A stretch of DNA of 64,000 nucleotides, from NCBI GenBank assembly GCA_963841425.1, contig CAWJCL010000001.1, positions 62,001-126,000 of the forward strand, written 5' to 3'. Shown here piece by piece: positions 8,436 to 17,559 of the stretch. The notes under the pieces are model-generated. The model was given only the letters and a program-made list of their open reading frames with translations, ran no database searches and was not told the DNA's origin. How positions within the stretch are numbered: position 1 is the first letter of the stretch; each line of letters opens with the position of its first letter. This DNA comes from DATEOR01 sp963841425. GTDB lineage: Bacteria > Actinomycetota > Thermoleophilia > Gaiellales > Gaiellaceae. The position numbers and the translations under genes were made by a program.

Positions 8436-8762
8436 GACAAGCCGCTGACCCGGCTCGAGGCCGCGCCTGGCTGCCTCGCCTGCGCCAATCTCGAGCACCT
8501 GCTTCGCGCCCTTCTTGCCGGCGATCCGCCACGGTTTCAGGTCGGGCACGACCTTCAGGATCTGCAGCTCGCGGTCGAGGAAGACCGCATCGATCGGGAA
8601 GCGCATGAAGAACATGTGGATCGACCCGGTCGGGCGGATGAGCAGCCCCTCTCCGTGGTCGAGGCCGCGCCTCCCGAGCAGGCCCCTCATTCGCGACCAG
8701 GGATTGTCTGCGACGACACACCGCTCGCAGACGACCGCACCGTCGTCCCGAAGGAGCCTCAT
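8397..8762 (-). CDS. DUF192 family protein
   Basis: 121 residues with the DUF192 signature: CVVADNPWSRMRGLLGR near the start, the central GLLIRPTGSIHMFFMRFPIDAVFLD, and LEIGAGEAARRGLEPGQRL near the end. Function is not established. The ATG at 8762, five bases after AGGAGG, is preferred to the GTG at 8765. The 3' end overlaps the convergent prepilin-peptidase gene by 39 bases. Confidence 0.85.
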   Translation of the reverse strand: MRLLRDDGAVVCERCVVADNPWSRMRGLLGRRGLDHGEGLLIRPTGSIHMFFMRFPIDAVFLDRELQILKVVPDLKPWRIAGKKGAKQVLEIGAGEAARRGLEPGQRLVLDQEESDEPAEG

Positions 8763-8780
8763 CACGCCCTCCTGGAGCGG

Positions 8781-9791
8781 CTAGGAGCTCTCGGCTGCGA
8801 GTGGAGCCCGGGCGCGGCCCCGTGCCCCGACGGCCCATTGCACGAGCCACCAGGCCGCGAGTGCGTAGAGAGCCCCGATGATCGCGTCGACGAGATAGTG
8901 CTCACCGGTGTACACGATCGCGAAGACGACACCGATCGTCAGGGCGGCCTGAGCCGCGAAGAGGCCGCGCGGAAGGCGGTGCTTGCGGATGACCAGAAGA
9001 CAGATGACCGGCCACGCGACGTGGAGCGAGGGAACCGCGGCGACGACGTTGTAGCTCGACGCATCGCCCTTCCTCAGGGCGAGCGCGTTCAGGTCGAGGT
9101 CGAAGAGCGCGTTCTTGATGATTGGCTGCACCTCGGGGATCAACCCGTGCTCGGCGGCGAGCCACGGCGGGGCCGTGGGCGCGAGGAGAAAGGTGATGTT
9201 CGCCAGGATCGAGACCGCGAGGAGGCCGAAGAGGAGGTCGGAGAAGCCCCGGTTCTTCCAGAAGGCCCAGATCGCGAACGCGAGCAGGAGGGGGGCGATG
9301 AAGTGGGACACGTACATCGCGACGGAGAAGATTTCTAGAGGGCCCGTGCGCCCGTGGTAGAGGTGCTCCTGGAGCCAGGTCGTCGGCAGCGTGCCGAGCC
9401 CGAGGACGCGGTCTGCATCGATCTGAGGCGAGTAGTGCACGTCGAGGCCGAACGAGGGCACGGCGGCCACGGTTGCCGCATAGGCCAGGAGCCCGACGAG
9501 CACGGGCACCCAATCACGCATGAAGCGCCCGCCGCGGTTCGTGTAGAGCGCGAAGGCGATCATCAGCATGATCAGCCCGACGGGGGAAACCAGGCTCCCG
9601 TGCAGGGCTCCCTGTGCGAGATAGACGACCGCATAGCAGCCGACGAGAACCGCGATGCCCTTGCGCACTCGTGCGCCTGCAGCCGTCTGCGAAGCCTCGG
9701 CCCCGTCGACCCTCGCGACGAGCCGGTCGACCGCGCTCACCCAGCCGGGCTTGACGCGGGGTTCCGCAGACGTGGGGACTTCGGCGGCCAT
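8781..9791 (-). CDS. PAP2-superfamily membrane phosphatase/phosphotransferase
   Basis: 336 residues with about eight membrane segments. The C-terminal half has the PAP2 catalytic motifs: a degenerate first motif around APTAPPW, then VPSLHVAWP (catalytic His) and YTGEHYLVDAIIG (second His and Asp). The layout fits the Aur1/inositolphosphotransferase-like branch, so a role in inositol-phospholipid or glycolipid metabolism is possible; substrate unknown. It starts one base after the stop of the M15-like gene, so the two form an operon. Confidence 0.8.
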   Translation of the reverse strand: MAAEVPTSAEPRVKPGWVSAVDRLVARVDGAEASQTAAGARVRKGIAVLVGCYAVVYLAQGALHGSLVSPVGLIMLMIAFALYTNRGGRFMRDWVPVLVGLLAYAATVAAVPSFGLDVHYSPQIDADRVLGLGTLPTTWLQEHLYHGRTGPLEIFSVAMYVSHFIAPLLLAFAIWAFWKNRGFSDLLFGLLAVSILANITFLLAPTAPPWLAAEHGLIPEVQPIIKNALFDLDLNALALRKGDASSYNVVAAVPSLHVAWPVICLLVIRKHRLPRGLFAAQAALTIGVVFAIVYTGEHYLVDAIIGALYALAAWWLVQWAVGARGRARAPLAAESS

Positions 9792-9792
9792 G

Positions 9793-11061
9793 TCAGAACC
9801 CGACGTGCAGGTGGTCGTAGTGGTCCGCCTGGGGGAAGCTGGGCCCGCCGAGCCCGAGGAGCGAGATGATCTGCTGCGGCTGGGCCTCGGCCGGCAGCCT
9901 GAGCAGCGCCTCGATGGCGCGCTCTGCGATCCCGCCGATCTCTTGGTTTCCTGCGATCGGCAGGCCCTTCACGCTCGAGATGTCGACCGCGAGCCCGTCG
10001 ACGTGGGCCGAGACGACGTGCGGTCGGGCGAAGAAGCGATGCCCTGTGACCAGGCTGGAGACGGTCACGCGGTGGAATCGCACCATGAAGTAGCGGATGA
10101 CGACGAGCACGCGGACGTTCACTCGTCCGGCGAGGAGGTCTCCCGCGCCCGCCGCGGTGAGACCGACTCGCGGGTCGCGAAGAATCCGCCGTTCCAGGCT
10201 CGGCTTCGCGTTCTCCAGCCCGACCACGAGCGCCCGCAGGCCCACCGCGCGGTTGTAGTTCGCGAGACCTCGCTCCGGCCCGTCCAGCTTCAGCTTGTGG
10301 CCGGCGATCCGGTCGGCGAGACGCGCGAGCTTCGCCGCGCCGGCGGGTGCACGCCCGTCGCGTCCGTGGGCCCGCAGGACAGCGAGAACGGGCCACCAGT
10401 GGACGCCCGCGGCCTCCGCCGTGGAGCGCAGGAGGGAGGCGAAGCGCGGGCTCAGCCGCTTGGCGGGCGGAGTCGGGTCGGGAAGCGTCCGCTGCAGCCA
10501 GATGGTCGCCTCGCCGCCCTCCGTCGTCTCCGGCGGGCGGGGCGTGTGGTGGGGATGTGGCAGAACGGAGCCTGCCCCCGAAGAATGGTGTGGATCGGAG
10601 GCCGGGCCGCCGTCGGCGCCCGGCGACGGCGTCGCCGAAGGCGACGCGTCCGTGGGCGGCGGAGGAGCGGGCTCGGAAGTCGTCGGCCCAGTCGACGCCG
10701 GCGCCTCCTCGCTCGTGGTCTCCTCGGTCGTGACCGCGCCCGTCTCCGTCGAGGAGCCCGATGTGGTCTCGTCTGTCCCCGTGCCGACGCTGCTCGCCTC
10801 GACGGGGGTGCCGTCGTCGGCGGAGGCGGCAAACGCCCCTCCGAGCGCCGCACCGAGCGCGAGCACCAGCGTCGCCGCGAAGAGGAGGCCGACCGATCGG
10901 GCGAGGATCGACCCCTTTTCGCGCTCGCGACGGTGCGGCGCATCCCGCGACTCGTCCGAAGGCCGGGCAGCCTGCGGTGGCCGTCTGAGGGCTGCCGCGG
11001 CGAGCACGACGGAGCCCAGGCAGAGAGCGGCCTTTTGCCACGAGAAGGCCTTCGTACGCAT
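9793..11061 (-). CDS. exported M15-like (LAS-type) metallopeptidase domain protein
   Basis: 422 residues. Two hydrophobic segments lie at about 10-25 and 54-80 (SVGLLFAATLVLALGAALGG), the second likely the membrane anchor. Then a long low-complexity Ser/Thr/Pro/Glu spacer (about 82-190) leads to a C-terminal domain with AHVDGLAVDI and DHYDHLHVGF. The HxxxxxxD plus HxH arrangement is that of LAS peptidases such as D-Ala-D-Ala carboxypeptidases. It may trim peptidoglycan, perhaps to let the divergently encoded pilus through the wall (inference). Coupled with the downstream PAP2 gene. Confidence 0.65.
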   Translation of the reverse strand: MRTKAFSWQKAALCLGSVVLAAAALRRPPQAARPSDESRDAPHRREREKGSILARSVGLLFAATLVLALGAALGGAFAASADDGTPVEASSVGTGTDETTSGSSTETGAVTTEETTSEEAPASTGPTTSEPAPPPPTDASPSATPSPGADGGPASDPHHSSGAGSVLPHPHHTPRPPETTEGGEATIWLQRTLPDPTPPAKRLSPRFASLLRSTAEAAGVHWWPVLAVLRAHGRDGRAPAGAAKLARLADRIAGHKLKLDGPERGLANYNRAVGLRALVVGLENAKPSLERRILRDPRVGLTAAGAGDLLAGRVNVRVLVVIRYFMVRFHRVTVSSLVTGHRFFARPHVVSAHVDGLAVDISSVKGLPIAGNQEIGGIAERAIEALLRLPAEAQPQQIISLLGLGGPSFPQADHYDHLHVGF

Positions 11062-11201
11062 GCAACCGCAGGTCTATCGCGCGCGGATCCCGCAATCACC
11101 ACCAAGAGGGTGAGCGGGGACCAGCCTTTCAGCGGGTTACCCCATGCCGCCTTGCTTCCAGACTTCTTCGCAAGCCAGTCACTGATGGGGAGGAGGTGAC
11201 A

Positions 11202-11396
11202 TTGCGAATGATCAACGCAACCATGATCAAGATGCTGAACCGCGTGCAGACGCGCGACGAGGAGGGTCAGGCGCTCGTGGAGTACGCCCTCATCCTTGCC
11301 CTCATCGCCGTCTTCGCGATCGGGGCGCTTCAGGCCCTCGGGACGAGTGTGTCGGACACGCTCAACTCGATCGCGAGCGCGATCGCCGGCGCGTAA
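11202..11396 (+). CDS. flp: Flp-family pilin 1
   Basis: 64 residues as annotated. Class III signal peptide with short basic leader, EEGQALVEYALILALIAVF core with the conserved Glu five residues into the mature part, then a hydrophobic helix and a short tail ending AIAGA. Such pilins are cut before the hydrophobic segment by TadV and polymerised by the Tad machine. The TTG at 11202 lies five bases after AGGAGG (11191-11196) and is preferred; ATG codons at 11208, 11223 and 11232 are alternatives. First gene of the Tad operon. Confidence 0.85.
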   Translation: MRMINATMIKMLNRVQTRDEEGQALVEYALILALIAVFAIGALQALGTSVSDTLNSIASAIAGA

Positions 11397-11426
11397 GCCG
11401 TCGCGATCGTCGTTCCACCTCGCGGA

Positions 11427-11466
11427 GCCGCCTTCCGAGGGGCCTTTCGTCCGCTCGGAAGGCGGC
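11427..11466 (+). terminator. strong hairpin between the two pilin genes
   Basis: GCCGCCTTCCGAG (11427-11439) pairs perfectly with CTCGGAAGGCGGC (11454-11466): 13 bp, 14-nt loop, 30 bases after pilin 1. There is no T-run, so it may act as a 3' stabiliser or partial terminator giving more pilin 1 than downstream products. Confidence 0.5.
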
Positions 11467-11500
11467 ATCCGGTACAGACCTCAACCGACTTGGTGCTCAC

Positions 11501-11674
11501 GTGAACAGACGACTCAAGACAATTTTTTCAACAGAAGATGGCCAAGCGATGATCGAGTACGCGCTGATCCTCTCGCTCGTCACGCTCTTCGCGCTCGGCG
11601 CGTTGCAGCTCACGGCGGGGACGATCGTCAACCTCATCAACTTCGTCGCGTCCGCGATCACCGGGGCCGGCTAG
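11501..11674 (+). CDS. Flp-family pilin 2 (short gene)
   Basis: 57 residues from GTG 11501 to TAG 11672-11674. It has the same design as pilin 1: short basic leader MNRRLKTIFSTE, then DGQAMIEYALILSLVTLFALGALQ with the Glu at the conserved spot, a hydrophobic helix, and the tail VASAITGAG. The leader codons (ACAATTTTTTCAACAGAAGAT) are noticeably AT-rich against this background. The ribosome site is weak. It is probably a minor pilin or pseudopilin of the same Tad system. Confidence 0.85.
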   Translation: MNRRLKTIFSTEDGQAMIEYALILSLVTLFALGALQLTAGTIVNLINFVASAITGAG

Positions 11675-11680
11675 ACCCGC

Positions 11681-12151
11681 ATGTTGCGACGACTGCGGGG
11701 AGAGGAGAAGGGGGTGGCGCTCGTCGAGTTCGCGCTCGTGGCGCCGCTTCTCCTCGTGATCCTCTTCGCCATGCTCGACTTCGGGCGGACGTTCAACTAC
11801 TGGATCGACGCCACGCACCTCGCGAACGAGGGCGCACGCTGGGCGGTCGTGAACAAGAACCCGGCGTCGTCCGGGACGCTCCAGCAGTACATCCAGGACC
11901 AGGCCGACACGGACGAGCTCCGCAACGGAGGCTCATCGTCGGTCCCCTCCGCGCTCGAGGTCTGCATCAGCTTCCCGAACGGGGCGTCCGCCGTGGGGAA
12001 CCCCGTCCAGGTGACCGCGAGTGTGACGTACAACTGGCTCCCGTTCCTGAGCGATCAGGCGCTCGGCGGGTTGACCTCGACCACCGTCGCCAGCTCCTCG
12101 ACCATGCGCCTCGAAGCGCCGCCCACGAACTACGCGGCCGGGTGCTCGTGA
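11681..12151 (+). CDS. tadE: TadE-like pseudopilin
   Basis: 156 residues. A short leader MLRRLRGEEKGVALVEFALVAPLLLVILFAMLDFGR is the TadE signature: Gly before the hydrophobic segment and Glu at position five of the mature part. The C-terminal part is a small extracellular domain with two Cys. TadE and TadF/G pseudopilins are processed by TadV and needed for pilus assembly. It starts six bases after pilin 2 and is followed by the TadG-like gene. Confidence 0.88.
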   Translation: MLRRLRGEEKGVALVEFALVAPLLLVILFAMLDFGRTFNYWIDATHLANEGARWAVVNKNPASSGTLQQYIQDQADTDELRNGGSSSVPSALEVCISFPNGASAVGNPVQVTASVTYNWLPFLSDQALGGLTSTTVASSSTMRLEAPPTNYAAGCS

Positions 12152-12152
12152 G

Positions 12153-14198
12153 ATGGGGCGAGTCGGGCATGAGCGTTCATCCGAAGGGGGGGCCGTTCTC
12201 GTGATGGTCGTCGTCTGGCTCCCCGTGATCATCCTCTTCGGCATGCTCGTGTTCGAGGTCGGCAACTGGTTCGAGCACAAGCGCCACCTTCAGATGCAGG
12301 CAGACGCCGGCGCGTTTGCCGGCGGAGGCCTCTTCAACGGCTGTTTCGGCGACGGTGCCACTGCGAGCGTCGCGATCGAGAACGAAGCGCGCAGGTACGC
12401 CGGCGACCCCATGCAAGGGGTCAGGTTCAACGACCAGATCGGCGGCTCCAACCAGGGAACCGTCACCGCGCGTATCAACCGCAAGACGTTCGAGGTGGCC
12501 GGTCCGCCTCCCGACGACACGATCGAGGACTCGCCCTGCGCGGCGAAGATGGTCGACGTCAAGATGACGGAAGCGAGCCTCCCGTGGTTCTTCAAGCTCG
12601 CGTTCGTCGAAGCCGTCAACGCCCGCGCACGCGTCGAGATCAAGCAGAAGGAGTCGACCTCGGGGGCGCTACCGGTCGGTGTGCCGGACAACAACCCGGT
12701 CGCCGGGGCGGCCATCTACGTCGACGAGACGACGGGCGGTGTGATCGCGACGCAGGCGCTCACGAAGGGAAGCCCGACCACTCTCAACGGAAAGACCTTG
12801 ACGCCCTGGTCGAGCGCGGGCTCGCCGGTGAACATTGCGAGCTCGAGGACGGGAGTCGTCATCGCCTTGTCGGGCGTCCCCTCATGGGCCCCGACCGGCA
12901 CGCTCTCGGCGATCTGCGGCCAGATCCTCGTCGAGTGCTACGACGGTGGGGCACTCGGCCCGTGGACCGGCCTCAGCTTCATCCGCGGATACTCGAGCGC
13001 GGGCACCGGCACCGCGGCGGCGCCGATCATCCGAGATGTCAGCCTCTACAACCAGAGCTGCGCCGACACCTCGGGCCCGTACTTCCTCCTCAACGCCGGC
13101 TGCTCGATCGGCGTCCGCGCGAAGATCGATTTCGGGACGGGGGCGAGCAACCCGGAGGACCCCCCGGCCTCGGGCGGCGTGCGCGCGGTCGTCAAGGTGG
13201 ATCCCGCGAATACCGGCTGCCCGACGTCGGGTGCGAACCCGAAGGGCTGCGTCATGCGCTACCAGACGTCGGGGCCCAACGCCGGCTATTTCGTGACGGA
13301 CGGGAGCAACGGCTACCCGGTCATGGCGGCGGACGGCGTTTCGCACCCGATCGCGATCAACTGGGGGACCGGTAACGGGAGCGGCAGCGCGAACGGGTCG
13401 TTCACGAACGTGCAGCGCTCCTATTCGGCGGGCGCCGGCAGCGACCCGGTCCAGTACATCTCGGTTTCGGAGCTCGGCCCGGGTGCGAACTCGCTCACGC
13501 TCGGCTCGCACACCCTGAGCGTCACGATCGGCGTGCTTTCCAGTCTGCAGGCGAACTCGACGGATCCGAACGCGCCTGCCGTGTCGCTCAAGGTTCTCGG
13601 TAGCCAGACACAGGCGATCGACTGCGACCCGACCAAACCGAACCTCCGCACCGAGCTCGCCCAGGGTTGCACCCCCGAATACTCGATCAACCACGGCACG
13701 CCGTGCCAGTCGTACACGTATTACCAATCTCTTCCGCAGACGGCACCGTGGAACTGCACGATCACGCAGACCGGAGGCGCTGTCGGCCAGGTCTACCAGG
13801 GCATGCTCGACCGCACGCAGGGCGGGTCGAACAGCTGCATCAACCCGATCAACTGGGCGGACTCGAACGGGGACGGGCTGGTCACGATCCCAGAGGACAT
13901 CCCGTCGGGCGACCCGCGAATCATCCCGGTGTTCGTGACGCCGTTCGGCTCGTTCAGCGGCAGCGGCAACGGAGTCATCCCGATAACGAACTTCGCCACG
14001 TTCTACGTGACGGGGTTCAGCAAGAACGGCGGCGGCCAGGGCGATCCCTGCCCTGGCGCCGATCCTGTCCCGACCAAGGCCGGCGGCTGGATCGTCGGCC
14101 ACTTCATCAAGTACGTCGACACGATCAACACGGGCGGCGGCGGCGCGGCGTGCGACTTCAACGCGTTCGGCACGTGCGTCGCCGTGCTCACCCAGTAA
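12153..14198 (+). CDS. TadG-like pilus-associated surface protein
   Basis: 681 residues. The N-terminus EGGAVLVMVVVWLPVIILFGMLVFEVGNWFEHKRHLQMQADAGAFAGG matches the TadG/Tad-like domain: a membrane helix followed by the conserved QxxADAAALAGA-type stretch. The remaining approximately 600 residues are Gly/Ser/Thr/Asn-rich with many cysteines, predicted extracytoplasmic. No von Willebrand domain, which many TadG proteins have, is visible; that domain is instead fused to TadB in this operon. ATG follows the TadE stop by one base. Confidence 0.75.
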   Translation: MGRVGHERSSEGGAVLVMVVVWLPVIILFGMLVFEVGNWFEHKRHLQMQADAGAFAGGGLFNGCFGDGATASVAIENEARRYAGDPMQGVRFNDQIGGSNQGTVTARINRKTFEVAGPPPDDTIEDSPCAAKMVDVKMTEASLPWFFKLAFVEAVNARARVEIKQKESTSGALPVGVPDNNPVAGAAIYVDETTGGVIATQALTKGSPTTLNGKTLTPWSSAGSPVNIASSRTGVVIALSGVPSWAPTGTLSAICGQILVECYDGGALGPWTGLSFIRGYSSAGTGTAAAPIIRDVSLYNQSCADTSGPYFLLNAGCSIGVRAKIDFGTGASNPEDPPASGGVRAVVKVDPANTGCPTSGANPKGCVMRYQTSGPNAGYFVTDGSNGYPVMAADGVSHPIAINWGTGNGSGSANGSFTNVQRSYSAGAGSDPVQYISVSELGPGANSLTLGSHTLSVTIGVLSSLQANSTDPNAPAVSLKVLGSQTQAIDCDPTKPNLRTELAQGCTPEYSINHGTPCQSYTYYQSLPQTAPWNCTITQTGGAVGQVYQGMLDRTQGGSNSCINPINWADSNGDGLVTIPEDIPSGDPRIIPVFVTPFGSFSGSGNGVIPITNFATFYVTGFSKNGGGQGDPCPGADPVPTKAGGWIVGHFIKYVDTINTGGGGAACDFNAFGTCVAVLTQ

Positions 14199-14210
14199 GG
14201 AGGAAGAACA

Positions 14211-15017
14211 GTGCAGTTCGCGCAACGACTTCTATCGACCCGGGGCGGGACGATCGCTCTCAGCGTCACGGCCGCTGTGCTGGCCGGCGTCATCCTGCTC
14301 ACGTACCTGCACCGCTACCGGGAGAGCGTCAAGGCATCAGGCGCAGCGGTGACCGTGCTCGTCGCGAAGAACCTGATCGACAAGGGAACTTCGGGCGACA
14401 TCATCGCTTCCCAGGATCTCTACGAGGTCACCACCCAGCAGAAGAGCGAGGTTCAGGACGGTGCGATCACCGATCCGGCCACGCTCAAAGGCCGGGTGGC
14501 GACCGCGGACGTCTTCCCGGGTGAGCAGCTGACCGCCGCGAAGCTCGCGGTCTCGACGATCACGTCGTTCTCCGACCGCATCACCGGAGACGAGCGGGCG
14601 GTGAACCTGCCGGTCGACGCGGCACACGGGATGATCCAGCAGCTTCAGCCGGGTGACAACATCGACCTGTACGGCGGCTTCAACGTCCAGGCGGTCGGCA
14701 AGAACGGCGTCGTCGATCCCTCGTCGCCCACGAAGCCGATCCTGAAGCTGATCGTCGAAGACGTCCAGGTGCTCGGCATTCCGTCGAGCGGCTCGAGCGG
14801 CATTTCAAGCGGAAGCGGCAAGACCATGCTCACGCTCGCAATGACGGACAAGCAGGCCGCGGACTCCGCTTTCGCAGCTGAGAACGGGGTCGTTTGGGTC
14901 ACCCTCAGGCCGCGGGCAAGCGCCGACGCTCCGAGCCCGGACCTCGTCTCGGTCGAGACGCTCCTCTTCGGAGTGCCGGCCGTCAAGGTCTACAAGTCGC
15001 TAGGAGGCCGGCAATGA
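14211..15017 (+). CDS. cpaB: CpaB/RcpC-like pilus assembly protein
   Basis: 268 residues. One N-terminal membrane helix (about 12-32), then an SAF domain (about 45-115: VTVLVAKNLIDKGTSGDIIASQDL ... GRVATADVFPGEQLTAAKL), then a beta-rich C-terminal part, as in Flp pilus proteins CpaB/RcpC. In monoderms, which lack the secretin, it probably works at the cell wall. The GTG start is preceded by AAGGAGG. Its TGA overlaps the next ATG (ATGA). Confidence 0.88.
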   Translation: MQFAQRLLSTRGGTIALSVTAAVLAGVILLTYLHRYRESVKASGAAVTVLVAKNLIDKGTSGDIIASQDLYEVTTQQKSEVQDGAITDPATLKGRVATADVFPGEQLTAAKLAVSTITSFSDRITGDERAVNLPVDAAHGMIQQLQPGDNIDLYGGFNVQAVGKNGVVDPSSPTKPILKLIVEDVQVLGIPSSGSSGISSGSGKTMLTLAMTDKQAADSAFAAENGVVWVTLRPRASADAPSPDLVSVETLLFGVPAVKVYKSLGGRQ

Positions 15018-16201
15018 CCCAGTCCATACGCGCTCTCGTCGCCGTCGACGAGGGAGTCGATCACGCAATGGTGCAGGCGGCTCTGCCCGCGCACCGAACG
15101 GAAATCCAGATCGTCGGCATCGTCGACGGCCTGGACGAGGGCTGGACGACGCTCCAGGAGACGCCGACGGACCTCCTCGTCGTCGCGTGCACCGGCTACT
15201 CGGACCGCGTTCTCTTCATGATCGAGGGCGCGGTGAAGCAGCGGGCCGACCTCGCCATCGTCGTCTTCGTCACCGGTCCGCCGGACGGCTTCGTGCGGCG
15301 GATCTTCGAAGCCGGCGCCGACGACATCCTCGGCCTGCCGACCGACTCCGACGACGTCGCCTTCGCCCTCCAAAAGGCGATGGCGAGGAAGCAGGGGGTC
15401 GGTGTCGCAACCGGGACCGCGCTCTCGCCGATGATCGTCGTCCTCGGGCCGAAGGGCGGCACTGGGAAGACGATCACGACCGCCAATCTCGCGGTCAGCC
15501 TGGCCGGCGACGGGCACAAGGTCACCGTCGTCGACCTCGATCTCCAGTTCGGCGACGTCGGTCTCGCGCTCGGGCTCAAGCCCGACAAGACCGTCTACGA
15601 CCTCGTCAAGGCCGGCGGCTCGCTCGACGCCGACAAGATCGAGGCATATCTGGTCACGCACGAATCGGGGGCACGCGTCCTGATGGCGCCCACCCGGCCC
15701 GATCACGCAGGCGTCATCCGGACCGAGTTCCTTCGCGACGTCTATGCGAATCTGCGGGCGTCGAACGATTACGTCTTGGTGGACACGCCGCCGGGCTTCA
15801 CGCCCGAGGTGATCGCATCCATCGACAGCTCCTCCGGAGTCGTCCTCGTCGGGATGCTCGACACCCTGTCGCTCAAGAACACGAAGCTGGGTCTCGACAC
15901 GCTCGAGCTGATGGGGTATCCGTCGGAGCGGATCCGCCTGGTGCTCAACCGGGCGGACAGCCGCGTCGGGATCACCCATGAGGACGTCGTCGCGGTCATC
16001 GGCCGGATGCCGGACGTGATGGTGCCGAGCGACCGTGAGATTCCACGGTCGGTCAACGAGGGGATGCCGATCGTAGCCGCGAAGGCTCGCTCGGAGGCCG
16101 CGAAGTCGTTCAAGCGACTGGCCGGCCTCTACAACGGGGCGACCCCGGCCGCGACGAACGGGCACCGGCGGTTCCACCTGATGAAGAAGCGGGGCAAGTG
16201 A
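15014..16201 (+). CDS. cpaE: CpaE/TadZ-like MinD-family ATPase
   Basis: 395 residues. Residues 1-125 form an atypical receiver-like domain. The ATPase domain has a deviant Walker A KGGTGKT (147-153), the A' motif VVDLDLQFGD, and DTPPG. TadZ/CpaE places the Tad machine in the cell. The ATG overlaps the cpaB stop by four bases (ATGA). An upstream in-frame GTG would extend it through cpaB and was rejected. Confidence 0.9.
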   Translation: MTQSIRALVAVDEGVDHAMVQAALPAHRTEIQIVGIVDGLDEGWTTLQETPTDLLVVACTGYSDRVLFMIEGAVKQRADLAIVVFVTGPPDGFVRRIFEAGADDILGLPTDSDDVAFALQKAMARKQGVGVATGTALSPMIVVLGPKGGTGKTITTANLAVSLAGDGHKVTVVDLDLQFGDVGLALGLKPDKTVYDLVKAGGSLDADKIEAYLVTHESGARVLMAPTRPDHAGVIRTEFLRDVYANLRASNDYVLVDTPPGFTPEVIASIDSSSGVVLVGMLDTLSLKNTKLGLDTLELMGYPSERIRLVLNRADSRVGITHEDVVAVIGRMPDVMVPSDREIPRSVNEGMPIVAAKARSEAAKSFKRLAGLYNGATPAATNGHRRFHLMKKRGK

Positions 16202-17559
16202 TGGAGCTTCACGAACGCCTCTCGACCGTCCGCCCGGTTACCCCGCCGGCCGGCAGAGATCCCTTCGCCGAGGTCAAGAACAGGATCCACCTGGCCGTCA
16301 TCGGCGACCTGGGACCGCAGCTCTTCAACACCAACATGGACCCGAATGCGCTCCGCGAGCGGGTCGCCGACGACATCCAGAAGCACCTCGCTGGGGAGCA
16401 AGGCCTCGCCCGCGACGACCGGGAGCGGCTCAGCTCGGAGATCGCCGACGACATCCTCGGCCACGGCCCCCTCGAGCGCCTGCTCGCGGACGACAGCGTG
16501 ACGGAGATCATGGTCAACGGCCCATACGACGTCTGGGTCGAGCGTCAGGGACGCCTCTACGAGACGACTGTCCGCTTCACGGACGAGTCGCACCTGCGCC
16601 GAATCATCAACAAGATCGTCGCCCAGGTGGGGCGGCGGCTCGACGAGTCCTCGCCGATGGTCGATGCCCGCCTGCCCGACGGCAGCCGTGTCAACGCCAT
16701 CATCCCACCGCTCTCGCTCAGCGGCGCCCTCCTCACGATCCGCAAGTTCTCGAAGAAACGGCTCGATCTCCAGGATCTGATCCGCCTCGGGACACTCTCG
16801 ACGGAATCGACCGAGTTCTTGCAGCGCTGCATCCTCGCCCAGCTGAACATCCTCATCTCGGGCGGTACGGGCTCGGGCAAGACGACGCTCTTGAACGCCC
16901 TCTCGACGGCGATTCCCGACGCAGACCGCATCGTCACCATCGAGGACGCCGCCGAGCTCAGGCTGAACCAGCGTCACGTGCTTCGCCTCGAGGCCAGGCC
17001 GAAGAACATCGAGGGAGAAGGGGAAATCCCTATCCGCGAGCTCGTCCGCAACTCCCTCCGGATGAGGCCCGACCGCATCATCGTCGGCGAGGTCCGTGGC
17101 CCCGAGGCGTTGGACATGCTCCAGGCCATGAACACGGGCCACGACGGCTCGCTCAGCACCGTCCACGCGAACACGCCTCGGGATGCGCTCTCGCGCGTCG
17201 AGACGATGGTGCTGATGGCCGGCTACGACCTGCCGATCCGTGCGATTCGGCAGCAGGTCGCCTCCGCGCTCGACATGGTCGTGCACCTCGAGCGGCTCGA
17301 GGACGGTGGCCGCCGCGTGACCGCGATCACCGAGGTCCAGCGGATGGAGTCCGAGGTCATCACCCTCCAGGACATCTTCGAGTACAAGATCAAGGAGATC
17401 ACGAGCGAGCGGGTCATCGTGGGGAACCTCATGCCCACGGGGCTGCGACCGACGTTCCTCAACAAGTTCGAGAAGCGCGGCGTCAGTCTCCCGACCGGTC
17501 TCTTCATGGACGGCCGGCTCGGCCGGATGCCCGCCGACGTGGCGAAGGTGGGAACGTGA
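16198..17559 (+). CDS. cpaF: CpaF/TadA secretion ATPase
   Basis: 453 residues of the VirB11/PulE-type ATPase family. An N-terminal all-alpha/beta domain precedes Walker A GGTGSGKT (222-229), the Asp box, the Walker B-like [13 protein letters not shown] and the His box STVHANT. It powers Flp pilus assembly at the cytoplasmic face together with TadB and TadC. The start is GTG 16198 (GTGA overlap with cpaE) or the ATG at 16201; both are coupled. Confidence 0.95.
   Translation: MMELHERLSTVRPVTPPAGRDPFAEVKNRIHLAVIGDLGPQLFNTNMDPNALRERVADDIQKHLAGEQGLARDDRERLSSEIADDILGHGPLERLLADDSVTEIMVNGPYDVWVERQGRLYETTVRFTDESHLRRIINKIVAQVGRRLDESSPMVDARLPDGSRVNAIIPPLSLSGALLTIRKFSKKRLDLQDLIRLGTLSTESTEFLQRCILAQLNILISGGTGSGKTTLLNALSTAIPDADRIVTIEDAAELRLNQRHVLRLEARPKNIEGEGEIPIRELVRNSLRMRPDRIIVGEVRGPEALDMLQAMNTGHDGSLSTVHANTPRDALSRVETMVLMAGYDLPIRAIRQQVASALDMVVHLERLEDGGRRVTAITEVQRMESEVITLQDIFEYKIKEITSERVIVGNLMPTGLRPTFLNKFEKRGVSLPTGLFMDGRLGRMPADVAKVGT

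Noticed and set aside
11062..11195. Cyclic-di-GMP riboswitch upstream of the pilin operon
   Set aside because: Looked for GEMM-type conserved blocks and found none; only the GGGACCAGCCTT string stood out.
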